Source: Varroa destructor
Lineage: Eukaryota; Arthropoda; Arachnida; Mesostigmata; Varroidae
Direction: 5' to 3'
Assembly (NCBI RefSeq): GCF_002443255.2
Contig: NW_019211454.1
Location: 59,035,601-59,099,600, forward strand
DNA length: 64,000 nt
The first letter of the stretch is position 1. Every line of letters begins with the position of its first letter. The translations under genes and the position numbers were made by a program. The notes beneath the pieces are model-generated. The model had not been told where the DNA came from. It worked only from the letters and a program-made list of their open reading frames with translations, and did no database searches. Below are positions 1 to 13,338 of this stretch, piece after piece.

Positions 1-1297
1 GACCGCGCCTTCCTCGGTGCATCGCACTTTTCAGCGCTGCTGCTTAAACCGGCAGCGGCAAAAGCGCATGTGGGAGAAAAGGACGGGCGAGGAAGCAAAG
101 AGGTCTAAAGGCGCGCCACTTCTTTCTTTAACGAAAAGTCGGCTGAAGTTTCGATTAATTTTTCTATTCGTATGCTAATTCCGCACTGCGGCTCTTCCTG
201 GCTTGCCGATTCGGCGACGAGATCTAGCGACACCGAGAGATCAGAGACACTGAGGGGCAAGCAACTAGCGACCGTCTTTTACTGACGCTGGTACTAGTAA
301 TAGTAATGGCCGTTGCTAGCAACTCCACGGCGAACTACAATAGGACCGTTCTCACCGGCTGTCCGACAAAAATACGAAAGAAATCAAAGCTCGCAAAGAA
401 AGATAGCGTCACATGCTGTGCGCCGTCCGCAGTGCCGCTAGTACGAATACAGCACAACAGTAGTTCAGACTGTATAGTTGCACTATTTCAAACGGCTGGA
501 CAGTATGGCACTACGCATAAGGCCACCCAGACATCTATGCTGGCTCATTCATAGTGCACTGGCTGGCCTGAATTCGGCTTGTTATGAGGGTCTTCACTTG
601 GTTTGACTTGAAACGACTGACCCATGCAGGGTCATCCGCGGCATCTAGGTATTTCGGTATTTATTTCCGTAGCTTGCAGCAATCTCAACAGTGGTCGGTT
701 CGTAGTCGGTTCTTGGATGGTTGGTCCCTGCATGGCAAGCGATCTTATCTTCATAGAATAGTAGTAGGTAGTGCCTTATCCCCCGTTTCACGACGACGAC
801 CGATTTGAGTTGCGGCATCAGCTGGCCCGATACTTGACTGTCGACAGACAACTCAGGCCAAGTAAGGCTAAGCAAGACTCTCCACTACCGTTGCTGCTGG
901 ATTTGTTCGGCTAGAGGCAAAAGCAGCACAGTACCAGACTGCTGCCGCTGCTATGGCGGCTGCTGTGGCAGTAGCTACTGCGCAGACATCCCCCACATTG
1001 CCGTCGTCTTGGCCAGTCTACAAGATCTGCTTGGACTGAGTGGGGGATAGTGGAAGGAATGAAGGAGGAACAGGGAGATGTGAGAACGAGATGGATAGAG
1101 GACGGAGGCTGTTACCGAAACAAGCGCGCCATACTCCGGATCTGGCATTTGCCCAGCCATCCGTTACCATAGCGGAAAACGAACGGGAGCATCTGCTCTC
1201 CGCTCAGAACCGCTGGCGCCATCGAACATCAATGACAACCTAATATCGGCTGCTCAGCAGGTCGCCAGACTTTCGCCATGGCCCTGTCGTCCCCAAT

Positions 1298-1310
1298 CCC
1301 CCCCCCCCCC
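1298..1310. repeat. Poly-C run, 13 bp
   Basis: Thirteen consecutive C on the plus strand. It is prone to length error in sequencing and is G-rich on the minus strand. Confidence 0.98.
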
Positions 1311-2338
1311 TCTCCCCATATTAACCCCCTACTATGCCTCGTCTTCAAGATCGCTCGCTAGGAGACCGGACAATGACTACTTTTTCCAACAGCAACGTCG
1401 ACCGGTAATGGCGACACTCAGGAGCAAAGGTTCTTTTTTTACGCTGAGCTTACGCCGGATGTTACTACGATACGCTACCACTTACTCTGACTAAGCGACG
1501 TAACAACGAAGCAGGAGAGATCAGCCAGAGACCTAAAGGGATTATACGTATTCAGCTAAATCGAAATTAGCGCATATACAACGACACATTACGAAGGCAA
1601 CCACAGTGGCAGCGTTGGCCGATCGAGGATTGAGAAAACCGGCTGGATAAGCGTGGCGGAGGCTGCGGGGGCACCACTGCCACTTGTGTGAAGTGCCTTA
1701 AATCGAGTGCAAGCCCCACAAGCCGTCGTCGGGCCTGCAGGCCGGTCGAGTGGCCAAACAGCATGGGGGTTGCAAGAAAGTGAGGGACAGTTAGCGCCCC
1801 GCGTAGTTCAGATTTGGGCAAAGATGAGGGAGCAGATTTGCTTAAAATGCAGCAGCATGCATTTAAGCCCAAAGGCGCACCCCCAACGGACCGACTAACG
1901 GTTAACTTGCACGCAGACAAACACCATTTCCCTACTCCAATCCCTGACGAAGAGTTCCGTTGAAACGTGGACAGCAAGTAAGCCGAAGAGCCCACAAGTC
2001 AGCGTTCAAGTTAATTCGCGTTAAAAGCTTTCCCTCTTTCCGCCCCCTAGTTCAACCCCGGCCCCTTTGCGCAACCTCCTTCTACGCTTCTTCAACATGG
2101 CATGCATGTTTGACGCAGACGCCCCTTGGAGGCTGACAGCGACCGGAGACTGCAAGACTGCTGCAAGCCAATCACGATGAGCATTCTCTATGAAGTCAGT
2201 ACTTAGCCATGCACAAAAATAATGGGGACAGAACGCGAAACGGCTAGACTGGAAGCGTGTTGTCCACTTATAGGACCTCACTTGTCGGTCTGTGGCTAAA
2301 CCAGCAGACTGCGGAATGCCATCGCTGATAGTTATTCA

Positions 2339-2356
2339 GCGGCGGCGGCGGCGGCG
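2339..2356. repeat. (GCG)6 microsatellite
   Basis: Six perfect GCG units. Confidence 0.98.
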
Positions 2357-3074
2357 ACAGCTGGATAGCGACGCTGCTGATAATGCCAGTTCGGCCCGTT
2401 CTGTTGATGGTGGCTTGGCAGAATCATTGTATTATTGCTGTGCGGTGCGCGGTTGATGTGAATTTCTCAAAGGACAGCGACATCAAGGAAGATGTGGAAG
2501 AGCGCAAGTTTGCGCTCTCGAGGAGCGTCTCCTCTGCGAGGAATGCGGGTGGCTCATCAGAAAATAAAGCGCGTTTCTATCCTATGCGAGTGGATATATA
2601 ACATATATGCTACACTATTTATATACTATTGTACGTGTGGCTAGCTCGAAACGAGATGACGGCCCTTAATATTGTACTAGAAGCCCCAGACCTGTGGGAT
2701 TACAGTGGGAAATGGAGGTTCACTGGCGACTAGTTGGCCAATTGGTGGTCTTGCGGCGTGAAACCCAGGAACATAGCAACATCCTTGTATTGTTACCGAC
2801 TGGCAACACTGGTAAGTGGGTGGACGCATTTCAATGACACAGACCACACACGACACAGGCTTAGGCAATGGAAGTTAAGCTAATTTAGCTCGTGGCCAAG
2901 AAGTTAACCAGCGAACGATAGAGAAGGCAACAACAACAAAACAAGCCAAGTGCTTCCTAAATAGCTTTACCCAACCCCGTTGCCCCACCTTATGGTCTGT
3001 ATTTCTCTCTACTTCAGGACACGACGGCATTCACCCTTACACTGACTTCTGCCTTGTCCTAGCTATAACCTTAC

Positions 3075-3161
3075 CATAAATCTCCTTCCACTAAAGCTCC
3101 GACTAATTCGATTAATTGTTGCCTTCAATTCGATTGCCCGAGTGGCGAGGGTTGTCTCCAT
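3075..3161 (-). CDS. Candidate first coding exon with presequence-like peptide
   Basis: Reading down from an ATG at 3161, 29 codons stay open to a splice donor (exon ends ATG, intron starts GTAAGG). The frame stops three codons after the donor, as expected for an intron. The peptide begins METTLATRAIELKATINRIS and continues RSFSGRRFM. It is Arg- and Ser-rich with almost no acidic residues after position 2, and can form an amphipathic helix. It carries an R-S-F-S motif like the R-x-F/Y-S processing site of mitochondrial presequences. That makes a nuclear-encoded mitochondrial precursor possible. No downstream exon was identified, and an 87-nt open frame can arise by chance. Confidence 0.22.
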
Positions 3162-5037
3162 TTGAGGACTATTGTAAACAAAGCGGCCACTGGCCGAGCG
3201 AGCTGTTTTCAAAAGCCACACTTAAACCTTGGACAACGAAATCCAACAGCCTTATGCTTTTTACCCTGCTTTCATAAGTCGTTGTTTCAGCGCTTGCTGC
3301 GATAGCTTTCTGCTTAAATCGTAGTAGATTAGGCAATCCTTATTACTTATTGCGTAAGTCAAGCTGCACATTGAGCTTCCATGTTTGATATTATAGACTG
3401 TTGCTTACTCAAGCAACGCAAAAAAAATCTTTCTCTACAACGTCTTCCTTTTTTCGGATTTTCGTGCTGAAGTTATTTCCTTATATGCAAGCTACGCTCA
3501 CTTGCATCTCTCGCCTTGCACTGCTTCAAAGTCGAGGGTCTACGGAGAAAAGCTGAGCGAACTAATAGCGCAGACAACGGCGTGTTTTCTCATACAGCGG
3601 AAAAGGGTTGTAAAAGAGCCCCTATCTGCCCCTCCTGTTCATGGGTCTTAGTTCACCCCTTGGCCCTTCACCCCCCTATCCTCAACAACCCCTCGAACTC
3701 GAATAGCGACGACACTCATGAAGTGATGGAGGAGTGCGGAAGGGTGAAATCCCAACGTGGAGAGTGTACACCCATTTGAAAACCATTACAGTCTATCAGT
3801 CGACACAGAAGCGGCGTAGCAGCAGCTAAAGTCGAAAATGTTGGAACCCGCCGTTTGAACGATCTTTCCTGTATAGTTGGCGCCCTCACGAATGAACGCT
3901 GATAGCGCTGAAACAGCAGGAAAAGCAGGGGCACACAGTAGGACTCACTGTTCAGTGGCAGATCGTGCCGTGTAATAATGAACCATCTTGTACGTGAAAT
4001 ATGATTGCCAGGCAAGCAATGAATTAGTTACACATATGCATAAAGCCGAACCAATTCACAATCGTTGATTAAAAGATAGCAACGTTCCACTGTACATCAA
4101 ATGACAAACTATGCTTCTCAAAGTTACACGCTCGTTGGTTTCGACGCAGTCTCGTGGGTTTCGATATTTTAGGAATGCATAAGACCTCCAACAAGAGCAG
4201 GTTTGCCTAGCCTGGGGTAATCATTTAAGTCATCCGTCAAAATGAAGAAATGCCCTGCTAACGAGTTTCCAGTTTTACGTCTGCAGAGAGCTATGCATTT
4301 CCAGTAGAATAGAGTGCAGCAGTAGCAACAGCAAAAGAGCTACGATTTGACACCAGCACGCATTCTCTGACCACAGACACACAGATCCGATTCGCGCTCG
4401 TTCATAGCGAAGGCCAACGCGGCCTGGCATTGTTGCAAAAGGAGCCCCGTTCAGAGGGAGCAGACGACGAGCCTGTTCATTTGAGCAATGCGAACGTACA
4501 TTGTTTGATGCCATTAACACTCGTTTACTGACTAAATCATCACTCTGTTGTTTCGTCAGAGTGTTACGTTGGCTCTACTAGCCTCTGTGCTTCAACCCAG
4601 CCTTGTTGTTGTTCGTACCAGCACCGCCTACCTCGACCCTTCCCAACCATCCTACCGCCGATATCCCGGTACATTGGGTCCATTTTACTAGGTTGACCTC
4701 TTCGTTGTTCAACTCTCGTCTATTCAGGGCTGGCTCTGCCTATTTTGTATTTTCTCTCATACTTTGCCTGTTAGCGTATCGTAGGCTTGAAGTCAGTTGG
4801 CCCATGACTTCAGTCCCTGCTTCTACTGCTTCTATTTCGACGCATAGTTTGTCGTCATGCCCATCGTTCGCCCTCGGGTATTCGGTACGGTTCCATTAAT
4901 GGGGAAGTTCACCGGGCGTGTATTTACTATGGCATCCCACCATGATCGTTCGCCCAACAATGTTGCCCGTCACTTCTCTTCTATCGTCACCGCACTTTTC
5001 TAACCGTGCGACTCCATAACCAACTGCTACTCAACGA

Positions 5038-5064
5038 CAGCAGCAGCAGCAGCAGCAGCAGCAG
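5038..5064. repeat. (CAG)9 microsatellite
   Basis: Nine perfect CAG units. In the frame of an unsupported 71-codon ORF around it, they read as a serine run. Confidence 0.98.
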
Positions 5065-5966
5065 TCCAGGACTCATCACCAGTATACCACCGCCATCACA
5101 CATCTCCCATTCCTACGACGAACCATCTTCGTGGTCTCTTTTGCCATCGTCTGCTACTAATCATCCATTAATCATCCGTAATGAGGTCTACCAATCAGCC
5201 CTCGACCCCAAACCCCGTTAGCCACTGCTAGCCTCCCACCCATGACTCTCTTCGCATCACTGTCACGGTCGCCACCACGGCGTTCTCAACGCCGTTCAGT
5301 ATAGCTGTTGTATACTCTACTGCTGGCGCATAGGAACGCGCGCCAATCAACGATATCGTATGTGCGCCTAAACTCCGGTAGACATTACTGAACCGGCACT
5401 TCCCTGCTATGAACACAATTTGCCAAAGATACAGAGCCGTAAAGTATCGAAATTCGCGTTTCAGCCTCTGTTATTCTTCTGTTCTTTACTACCTCATATA
5501 TAGCTTGTGAAATAACAAATAACTCGTATGCATTTTACACTTCAACGAATGTGTCGCAATTTTTTCTGCTAGCCGGAGTAGAACCATAACGTCCAATTAA
5601 CTACATCCATCCAGTTCTAGCGAACGCTGAGAAGGGTAAACACGCCCTTCTGATGTGGGCGAGCATGCGGGCAAAATGAACAACTACAAGCTTGCATCGC
5701 AGACCACGGGGCTACGCAAACTGCGTAAGCCCTTGCCGGGACTACTCATATAAGATTACTAAGTGAGAATGAAGCACAGACAAGAGGACCAATGACGGGA
5801 GATGACCAAGGGGTCTTGCGATATAGTACATGCGATGGCGTCGCCATACGTGAATGTGTCTACATTCCTGTACGGTTTGGTTATAAGCTATAATGAATAT
5901 TTCATTGAAACAAACACTACGAACTCAACAGGTGCCCCCACTGACGACCAGCGAACGGCCTTGCTT

Positions 5967-5987
5967 GCTGCTGCTGCTGCTGCTGCT
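5967..5987. repeat. (GCT)7 microsatellite
   Basis: Seven GCT units. They read as poly-Ala in the frame 5802-6284 and poly-Leu in the frame 5893-6102, which inflates both chance ORFs. Confidence 0.98.
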
Positions 5988-6620
5988 ATTTTATTCGCTT
6001 GCTTCGGTGTCGAATGCAGCGGAGATCACAGTCGCACAGTGCATCCGGCTCTGTTATTCCTGCGTTGTTGGCGCACATCGTGCCACCATGTCTCGTTACT
6101 AATACACACCATACAGAAGCCACAGAGTAAGCCCACAGCGAATCCCAAACAAACTCCACTAGCAGCCCTTCAAGTAACGTCGCAGGTTACTGCTCTTTTC
6201 TACTATGCACGCTTTCCCCCACATCTTTTGAGGCCACCGGAAGTGATCGAGAAGTGTCAACTTGCTGACCCGCTGTCAATTTAGGTTTGCTGACATATGT
6301 TTGTCTGTCTGTGTCTCCTCTTAGTAATTTACACTCACTGATCTAACTACTGTATATTGGTATGTTCATGCAGCAACCCAATCAGAATCAGAGCATCCTG
6401 GCTTAGCTCACTGTTACCGGCAAACAGGTAGCGCGCCCTATGACGGTTTGACTCAGCTCAGCCCAGCCCAACAAGTGCTCCCGTTCTAGGAAGCCATAAA
6501 AAAGTGCAAAATACCAGCACCCTCATGGGTGCTGGGTAGGCGGACGAGGTTGACTCCACAGCCTCCGTCGGGGGGAAAGAGCCTCGATTAATAAATACTT
6601 TGAAAGCAATTTCACAAATT

Positions 6621-6672
6621 ACACACGCGCACATACATACATTACACACACATACATACAGACACATATATA
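6621..6672. repeat. CA/ACAT-rich low-complexity tract
   Basis: Imperfect mixture of CA, CG and ACAT units. Translated on the minus strand it gives the Cys/Val/Met-rich chance ORF at 6458-6667. Confidence 0.9.
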
Positions 6673-6861
6673 GACAATGAAGTGGGCGTTACGGCGCAGT
6701 TCTCGCTATACCGATATGTAACTCTGTTGTCGCCTTATGGACTCGCAGCGATCTTACGTGCGTATTTACATAAACTAGCCAAAAAATGTATACGACGAAG
6801 CGATTGGTTACAGACAAGAATCGGATGTCGTTTAGAAATTCAATCGTATTCTTAGTTAATG

Positions 6862-6873
6862 AAAAAAAAAAAA
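6862..6873. repeat. Poly-A run, 12 bp
   Basis: Twelve consecutive A. No flanking target-site duplication or element end was recognised. Confidence 0.97.
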
Positions 6874-6900
6874 CAACAAGCGAGCAACACTTGCTACTGG

Positions 6901-9900
6901 TAGTAGTGAGCTTCCATCCTGTTCGCTGTGCCTCGCCTGAAAAAGCTATTTGATCAAGCCAAGGTAAGATAATCTATGGCGAAGTAACAGCAGACAGGTT
7001 TGCTCAGTTGTAAAGAACCTGCCTACTCTTTCGGTCAAGCCCACCTACTCATAGACGCGGAAGGTAACGATGTGAGTAGCGTCAGTGGTGGAAGCCTCTC
7101 CTTCCTCCGTTGGAGCAGACGGAAGCGGCATTTTGCGCCAAAGAGTACGATATCGGCAGGTAAGAAATGGAAGCAGCAAACGGGCAGAAAGCGAAAAAGC
7201 AAAATCTTTTCTGACTCTCCTGAGCTGGGCAGACAGAGGGAACCCGGAGAAAGTCGGAGGGCCGGAAGAACGAACAGCCGCTAATAGCAGGCAGAAACGG
7301 CAGCAGTAGCAGCTGCAAAGGAAGAACCGAAGAAGTGGTAGCGGCAGCGCACAATCCGGCAAGCTTCTTGCCGTCGGAGATAAAACGACTTTATACCTTC
7401 TTCATTCAGTCGTGGCCCCCGAGCCACTTTGCACCATCCTACTGTTCCGTACCGCGCCCTCATACGGGTAAAATACCAGGTGCACTTGCCCCGCATGAGC
7501 TACGGTCAAGAGCTTTCGACCTGCTCAGACTTGCCCTCTACGTTAGTGCCTTGTAACTCTTCTGCCGGCTCTGGAAATCTACCTGATACGGTAACGCCAT
7601 CTCGTCCCTGTTCAAAGCTACCCCATGCTCCTCGGCGTGCGTGCCTTGTACAATTCGACGTTGGTGAAGCGATGGGTTGGGAGGAGGTGGGGTAAGAAAG
7701 GGGCACAGCGACACAGCTCTCAGCGGCGGTCTGTCTTTTTCCTTCTTCACTAAGGAGAAAGTCAATGGCAACAATGACACTTCCGCGCACAGGAATTTTC
7801 GTCCTCTTCTACTACTACCGCTATCACTACTAGGACCACGAAGAAGACTGCAAAACTAGATCGCAACGATCGCAAAACAAGAGCACTCTTGCCTCAGAAA
7901 TAGGGGTGCTAGCTGGCTGGCCGATCTGCCGGCGAGTGGCGACGCAAGTGAAAATTCAGTCAGCTAGCAGATTCAGTGCAGTGTTAAATTGAATTGGGCG
8001 AGTGACTCGAATTCGGGCGGTGGCGGCACCACTAACATGGACAGCAGCAGTCACAGCAGCAGTGCTGGAGTCGCCCTGGTGTCCTAGAGTCTAAGAGAGG
8101 GCTTAGGGGTCTACAATGTTGGGGTGCAGAGGAGGGGGAGGCTAGCAGGGCTGGCTGCCACTGGTAGACTCCACTGCCTACTGCTGGTAGAATAAGTGAG
8201 TGTGATACGTATAATCTATTTTTCCGCCGGCTCCCAAGGGCCTACGGATCTCTAGCGCGTCTACTTCCCTCAAACACCCCCATTCCTCGATTCCTCCATT
8301 CCGGAGTCTACCCGGTCTGTCTATCTGTGTGTCGTGAAAAAGAACGCATACTCTCACTGTGTGGTAGGGTCGTAGCGGGGGTGCGTTGGCAGGGGGAGAC
8401 ATAGAAAACGGGGAAAGGGGCAGTCGGCAAACTCGACTTGGGCGCTATTATCAAATCAGTCGGCGGGAGGCCAAGCAGATCGGGTGGCCCCGATGGCTTC
8501 TCGATGCGCTTCCGATGGCCCCCAAACGTTGCCCCGTCTGCGGAGAATATCGACCCTATGAGCCTGTTTGCTTGCCTGTGCGTCGTGCGAGCATGGCAGC
8601 GTGCCTAAGCAGCACAGCCTCCTTCCTAACAGTGATTATGCTAAGGAGCCGGGAGCAGCAGCAGCAACGAAGGAAAGGAGCGAAGAAATCACTGGGATCA
8701 CTGAGAGCCGCCAACCGAGAGCAAGCCACCCTTCAGAAACGTAGCCACAGAAGCTGGCAGCCGTGGCCGCTGTAGCTTCTGCAGCAAACGAGAATAACTC
8801 GGGCGGCAACATGGCCACGCTGCAAACCACTCAACTAGGCAGCTAGAGGTTCGAAAATGAGGAAATTTGCACGCCGACCTCTCAGCGTTCAGACATGGGT
8901 TCCAGACGATGACAACAACGAGTCGAGTCATCTGCCGACGACTCGGTATGCAACCGACCGATGGTGGGTAGTGGCCGCAGCGGCGACGACGTTTCGCTTT
9001 TGAAAGCGGTGAAAAAAGCTGCAAAGTGACTTTTAACATACTCATCATTGCCTGCCCCGATCTAGCAACCCGGTTCGGTAGAGCTCGGGGTGTCCAACAA
9101 CGATTCCATTCGCAGTAACAGAAATAGAGGACAACGTTTAGCAGGAGACGACGATGCTTGAAGCAGTCGACTAAAACTTTTCATACGGACAGATTTTTAG
9201 ACGCGTCTAGTTTTCTAGGTCTTCCTTAGAACGCTTGCTGAAATAGTCGTCCGGAAAAGAGTCCGTCTGTGCCCAGTTCCTAGCTTCGTGCTTTCTCCGT
9301 TTGATTCTGTCTGCCGCTGCAGAACAGAGGAGGAAAGCGAACATCCTTGACACTCTCACAATTCTTCAGCGCCCGTGGAAACCGTGGAGTTTCGTGAAGG
9401 TAGCATCTCCTTTGTCGTTTTTCTTCTCACTGCCTGAATACGCATTGTCGGCTGTTTAGGGTGACAGAAGAATAGCATCTTTGATCTGTGACAATATGCG
9501 CTCGCTCTCGGGCGACTTCCTCTCTTGCGCATCCTCAACAGGCTCCTTCAGATGCTTCGCAACGGTAACAGCAGAAGCCGCAATCGGTCGCGGCCTGGTC
9601 ACTGCCTGCCCTGCGTTGCGATAAAAAGGAGCCAACAGGAGGCAAAGAGGAGAGGTATGTGCTTCGTTTTTCTAGAGTCGTATCTCAATCAGACATACGT
9701 GCACACCATTAGCAGAGTCCCCGCAACCCCCCGGAGGCCGAGTTGGTTTCCCTGAGCGTGCATGTTCTGCTCATTCCAGCTAACATCGACAGCGGCGGCA
9801 AAATACACGATTGAAAGGCACTAAGAAATAGGAAAGGCGGTATATTTGCCGTGTGAAGGAAACCCGTCACCTTGAAACTCTTACTGTAAGACGAGAGAAC

Positions 9901-12830
9901 TCATATAATGGCGGTTCCTTTTCGGCTGATTCGACCTCTTTTTGGAAGAACTTTCCATTGATTGTTATGGATATGAGGATTATTATGTAGTCACCTGTGC
10001 GAAAGCTGGAAAATAAAGAACTATGAAACAATCTAGTGATGCGGTGGTTGCCATAACGAAGAAGCAACTAAGTTATTTTTGCCTGAGTGCCTACCAGGGC
10101 AAAATAAGTACTGTGAACACAGCAAGAATCCCTTCAACCTTGGGCAGCAACGGTAGTATGACGGAAGTCAGTTCGTCCGCAAGAGACCCGAATAATTAAT
10201 TCAGCGCCAAGTATTTTCCATATTAATATACAAAGACAGTTCAGGCAGCCGTAAGCAGCAACCCAAGACGTTAATGAAGTCGAAATACGACTCCAAAGTG
10301 ACGTTTACTTTCAGTTTGAGAGTTTTGGGTCGGAAGCAGAATTGAAGCCAAGAGGCCCACTAGTTCGGCTTCCGAAGTGTCTTCCTTCAAATTCAATATT
10401 CTTTACATTGTTGATAGTGAAAGAGGCGAACTGCTTGGCTGTATTGAATTCATTTTCTGACACTCTGCTGACATTTTGCTATGGCAACACTATTAGATCA
10501 TGGATAACAAACGGTGTATTTATCATTTACGTATAGCAGTAAAAAAAAAGGGGCAATACCTTAGTGTCTTAGTTCTCTGGTCGAGTGTTTTTCTGTTGAA
10601 TCCCACAAGATCCCATCACCCTAATCTAGGATAGGGCTGGCGTCTCGCATCCTGGGGTGCTGGCCACTAGCCCAACTACCAGAGAAGGTCCCAACAACTA
10701 AGCCCGGTTACGGTGGCAAAAGCCTCCGATGCTCTTTTGAATATTTATGGCGTGTAATTAGAAGAAAAAAGTCGAGCAGGAAAGCCTCCATGACTGCGGC
10801 TACGGCACCAGCAACGACGACAGCGGCGGTGATAGAGGCTATAGTAGAAGCGACTATAGAGTGGCGACTCACGAGTGGATTCGCCTCGGTTTCCCCGTCT
10901 GTCTGCCCCCAGGGTGAATTGAGACGGTGTCTGGCTGCCTAGTGGCGCGCTAGTCTTGGAGGCCGCGTTCTGGAGGGCTCGGGCTCAGCTTCGAACGGCA
11001 GTGCCACCACCTCGACATGGCCACGCATTCATTAACTTTTTGTCATCACCCTCAATCGATACTCCGGTCGCCGACGTAGCAAAGACCACGCAACTTCCCC
11101 GCTCTTTGGCCTCGTCGTTGTGGACATTGACGAAGCAGCACCCTGGCGGCAAGCTAGCTGGCTCGTCTGCTTTTAGCCCACGAAAGTTACTTCGTTGTGA
11201 TAGGATAGTAATAGAAAGGAGTTGCTGGTTTAATCGAAGGATATCCTGTTCCTGGATTAGCAGCTGATGTTGCCCGATGCTACCGGTACGATTCTGGTCC
11301 CACGGATAATGGTGTTTTGACGCTCGGCATAGCAGCAGCAACTGGAATAGCTGCTGGCCCTCGCAGGATACAAACACTGATGCACCGAAAATGGCACTCC
11401 TCCAAGCGAGAGACATTCCACCTCAAGACCGACTCGAAAAGATCCTAGTTAATGGCCAGCGGCTAAGGAAAGCAATGACAGCTCCTGGTAGGCGTTACCG
11501 CATGAAGACTCTATCAGCTAGAGACACTTCGGCGAAAGGTGAATTACACCATGGCCAAGGTCTTGTCGTTGGTCTTCGTGGTAGCTATACAGAAGTGTCT
11601 GTGCACCGCCAAGTACAGATCAAATCGTAATCATTTTTGCAATGCCTACCTATCGCTGTTCTTGAGTTCGTTGCTTTTCATAAGCTGCACTGACCCCTCG
11701 CGCTTTGTCAACGGTTCAGTATCTACCCAGATGCTCACTGCGCATTCTCCATCACTAATCACTCGTATGCACTCGCACGAGACAACGACACAATCTATGC
11801 AACCGTTGATGCACGGCGGGATCTGCCAGTTTGCGCCTTTTTCATGGGATCTGCCCGTTTGATGGTGGTGATCTTGCTGCTTTTGCTAGACTCACCCAAA
11901 GGTACTAAAGCCGCTGCTGTTCCTGCTAGCCTTGGATATACTTCCTTCTCACGATCCTTTTCGTGTGTTTCCCCAGTTACTGAACAGTTGCCGCTGCCCT
12001 GCTACAAGTAACACAAGCACATTGAGGCAGGAACGCGGAAGGCTCAGTTCCAGCCAAGCTCAGTATAGCGCCAATGTTAGCGCTACGATGCTACGCGCTT
12101 CATTTAACGGATTGTTACTTGTCTTCCGCTGTGATGCACTCACCGCGAGCAGCGACAGCAGCTATGGTAGCGGTAGCGGCAGCAACATCAGAAGCGGCAA
12201 GCTCGTTGCAGGCCACAGGCTCAAGCATATAACATTGAGAGTACCACTGAGTAGTGAAGCAGCCGCTGCCTGAGACGGCTGCTGTAACCACACCACTGGC
12301 GTCTTTTGCATAGAAATGCACCGAGCGAGCATGTTTGTGTGCTTGCTTGTGACACAGTTGGGAAACCTCTCATGCTTCCGTAAGCAAAAGACGCCCACCC
12401 CGCTGCTCCACTCTAGACGCTCGTCGGCATACCCTGTCCCGTAGCATCTACCAAAATCCTACTACCAACACTGCCGTTGCTGCTGTCGCCGCTGATGACG
12501 CCCGGTCACGGGGCAAATGGCGCCTGCCTACCCGCCCCGTCTTTCTTGCTCTGACCAGCACAACACAGACTGGCAGCCCAGCTCCGCCCCAGATCTACTC
12601 ATGTGCAATTAAACAAAGATGTCCCCACTAGTCACCCACAAACACAAAAGCCAGCGGCATCCACCTCAACAAACATTAACCAACCGGCGTCAATAACAAC
12701 AGCGCATCTACCACCGTCATCGTATCGCATAGTCAGGATTTCGAAGAGGGTGCTTGCCGTTACCGTTCCTCAAAAGCGTTCACAGAAGAACATACTTCAA
12801 GGGCTCGATGATGCTGTGTCTTAATGTGTG
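6901..12830. other. No supported gene; unique sequence with isolated donor-like sites
   Basis: No gene can be called. Consensus donor-like sites occur on the plus strand at 6963 (AAG before GTAAGA), 7157 (CAG before GTAAGA) and 9654 (AG before GTATGT). The frames before them are short and unrecognised. The one before 7157 contains a furin-like RRKR. The stretch 10000-10560 is AT-rich and featureless to my eye. No repeat longer than four triplet units was found. Confidence 0.6.
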
Positions 12831-12909
12831 GATCACGATGGAAAGTGTAACGTCAATTTATTCAACTGCCGGTACAACTGGTGTGATAATAAATGGTGAT
12901 GATTCTATA

Positions 12910-12964
12910 ATTACCTACTAAATTTATTAGATTATTATTTATTATTACCTACTAAAATTATTAA
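12910..12964. repeat. Diverged 21-bp direct duplication in AT-rich DNA
   Basis: The 21-mers at 12910-12930 and 12944-12964 both start attacctactaaa and differ at two positions, with start points 34 bp apart. The sequence between and around them is made of ATT-like units, so slippage is the simplest origin. Confidence 0.85.
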
Positions 12965-13297
12965 ACTTAAGCATCTATTTAACCGCAGTTTTTAGAATCT
13001 ATCATTTTTTTTGGCTGACATTTTTCGGTGATTTCGCTATCCATGAAAGACACAGCGATTCAAAATTCCTAACAAAATCAATCGCTTCTGTCTTATTTCT
13101 GAACCATTTTTCTCACGAAAAAACAAAAAACTCACTTAAAGACAAACATTCCCGTTCGCGCCACGCGTGCGCAAGACTGATCCGTCTATGAGACATTGCT
13201 AAGCGCGCACATATGACGGACAGAAATCTGAATGCACATCTGATCGGCTGACTAGCTGGCTGGCTGGGTTTCTTCTCGTTTGATAAGCCAGTTCACG

Positions 13298-13300
<3 letters not shown>

Positions 13301-13336
<36 letters not shown>
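13301..13336. repeat. (AC)18 microsatellite
   Basis: Eighteen perfect AC units, the longest dinucleotide CA repeat in the window. Confidence 0.99.

Positions 13337-13338
<2 letters not shown>

Larger units (their letters stand above)
1..6900. other. No supported gene; mixed unique sequence
   Basis: No frame here is long enough or has enough recognisable content to call a gene. The stretch holds a 13-C run, a (GCG)6, a (CAG)9, a (GCT)7 and a CA/ACAT-rich patch, all listed separately. It also holds one minus-strand candidate first exon at 3075-3161. A 160-codon ATG-initiated frame at 5802-6284 spans the (GCT)7 as poly-Ala and is not recognisable. Between the listed features I see only unique sequence without known motifs. 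Confidence 0.6.

Noticed and set aside
2712..2837. 41-codon frame containing ILVLLPTGNTGK, like a helicase Walker A loop
   Set aside because: Helicase motif I needs PTG-x-GK-[ST]. Here there is one residue too many and W replaces the S/T. No other helicase motif follows before the stop.
5893..6102. Leu-rich signal-like ORF followed by CIRLCYSCVVGAH, faintly CCHamide-like
   Set aside because: The leucine core is the (GCT)7 repeat in another frame, and the cysteine spacing does not match CCHamide or Ly6 proteins.
5802..6284. 160-codon ATG frame with poly-Ala and three N-glycosylation sequons
   Set aside because: The alanine run is the (GCT)7 microsatellite, the overlapping frame is also open, and no family is recognised.
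8515..8640. CPVCGEYRPYEPVC, a zinc-knuckle-like cysteine pattern
   Set aside because: There are only three usable cysteines and no fourth ligand at a sensible distance. The surrounding frame is repeat-influenced.
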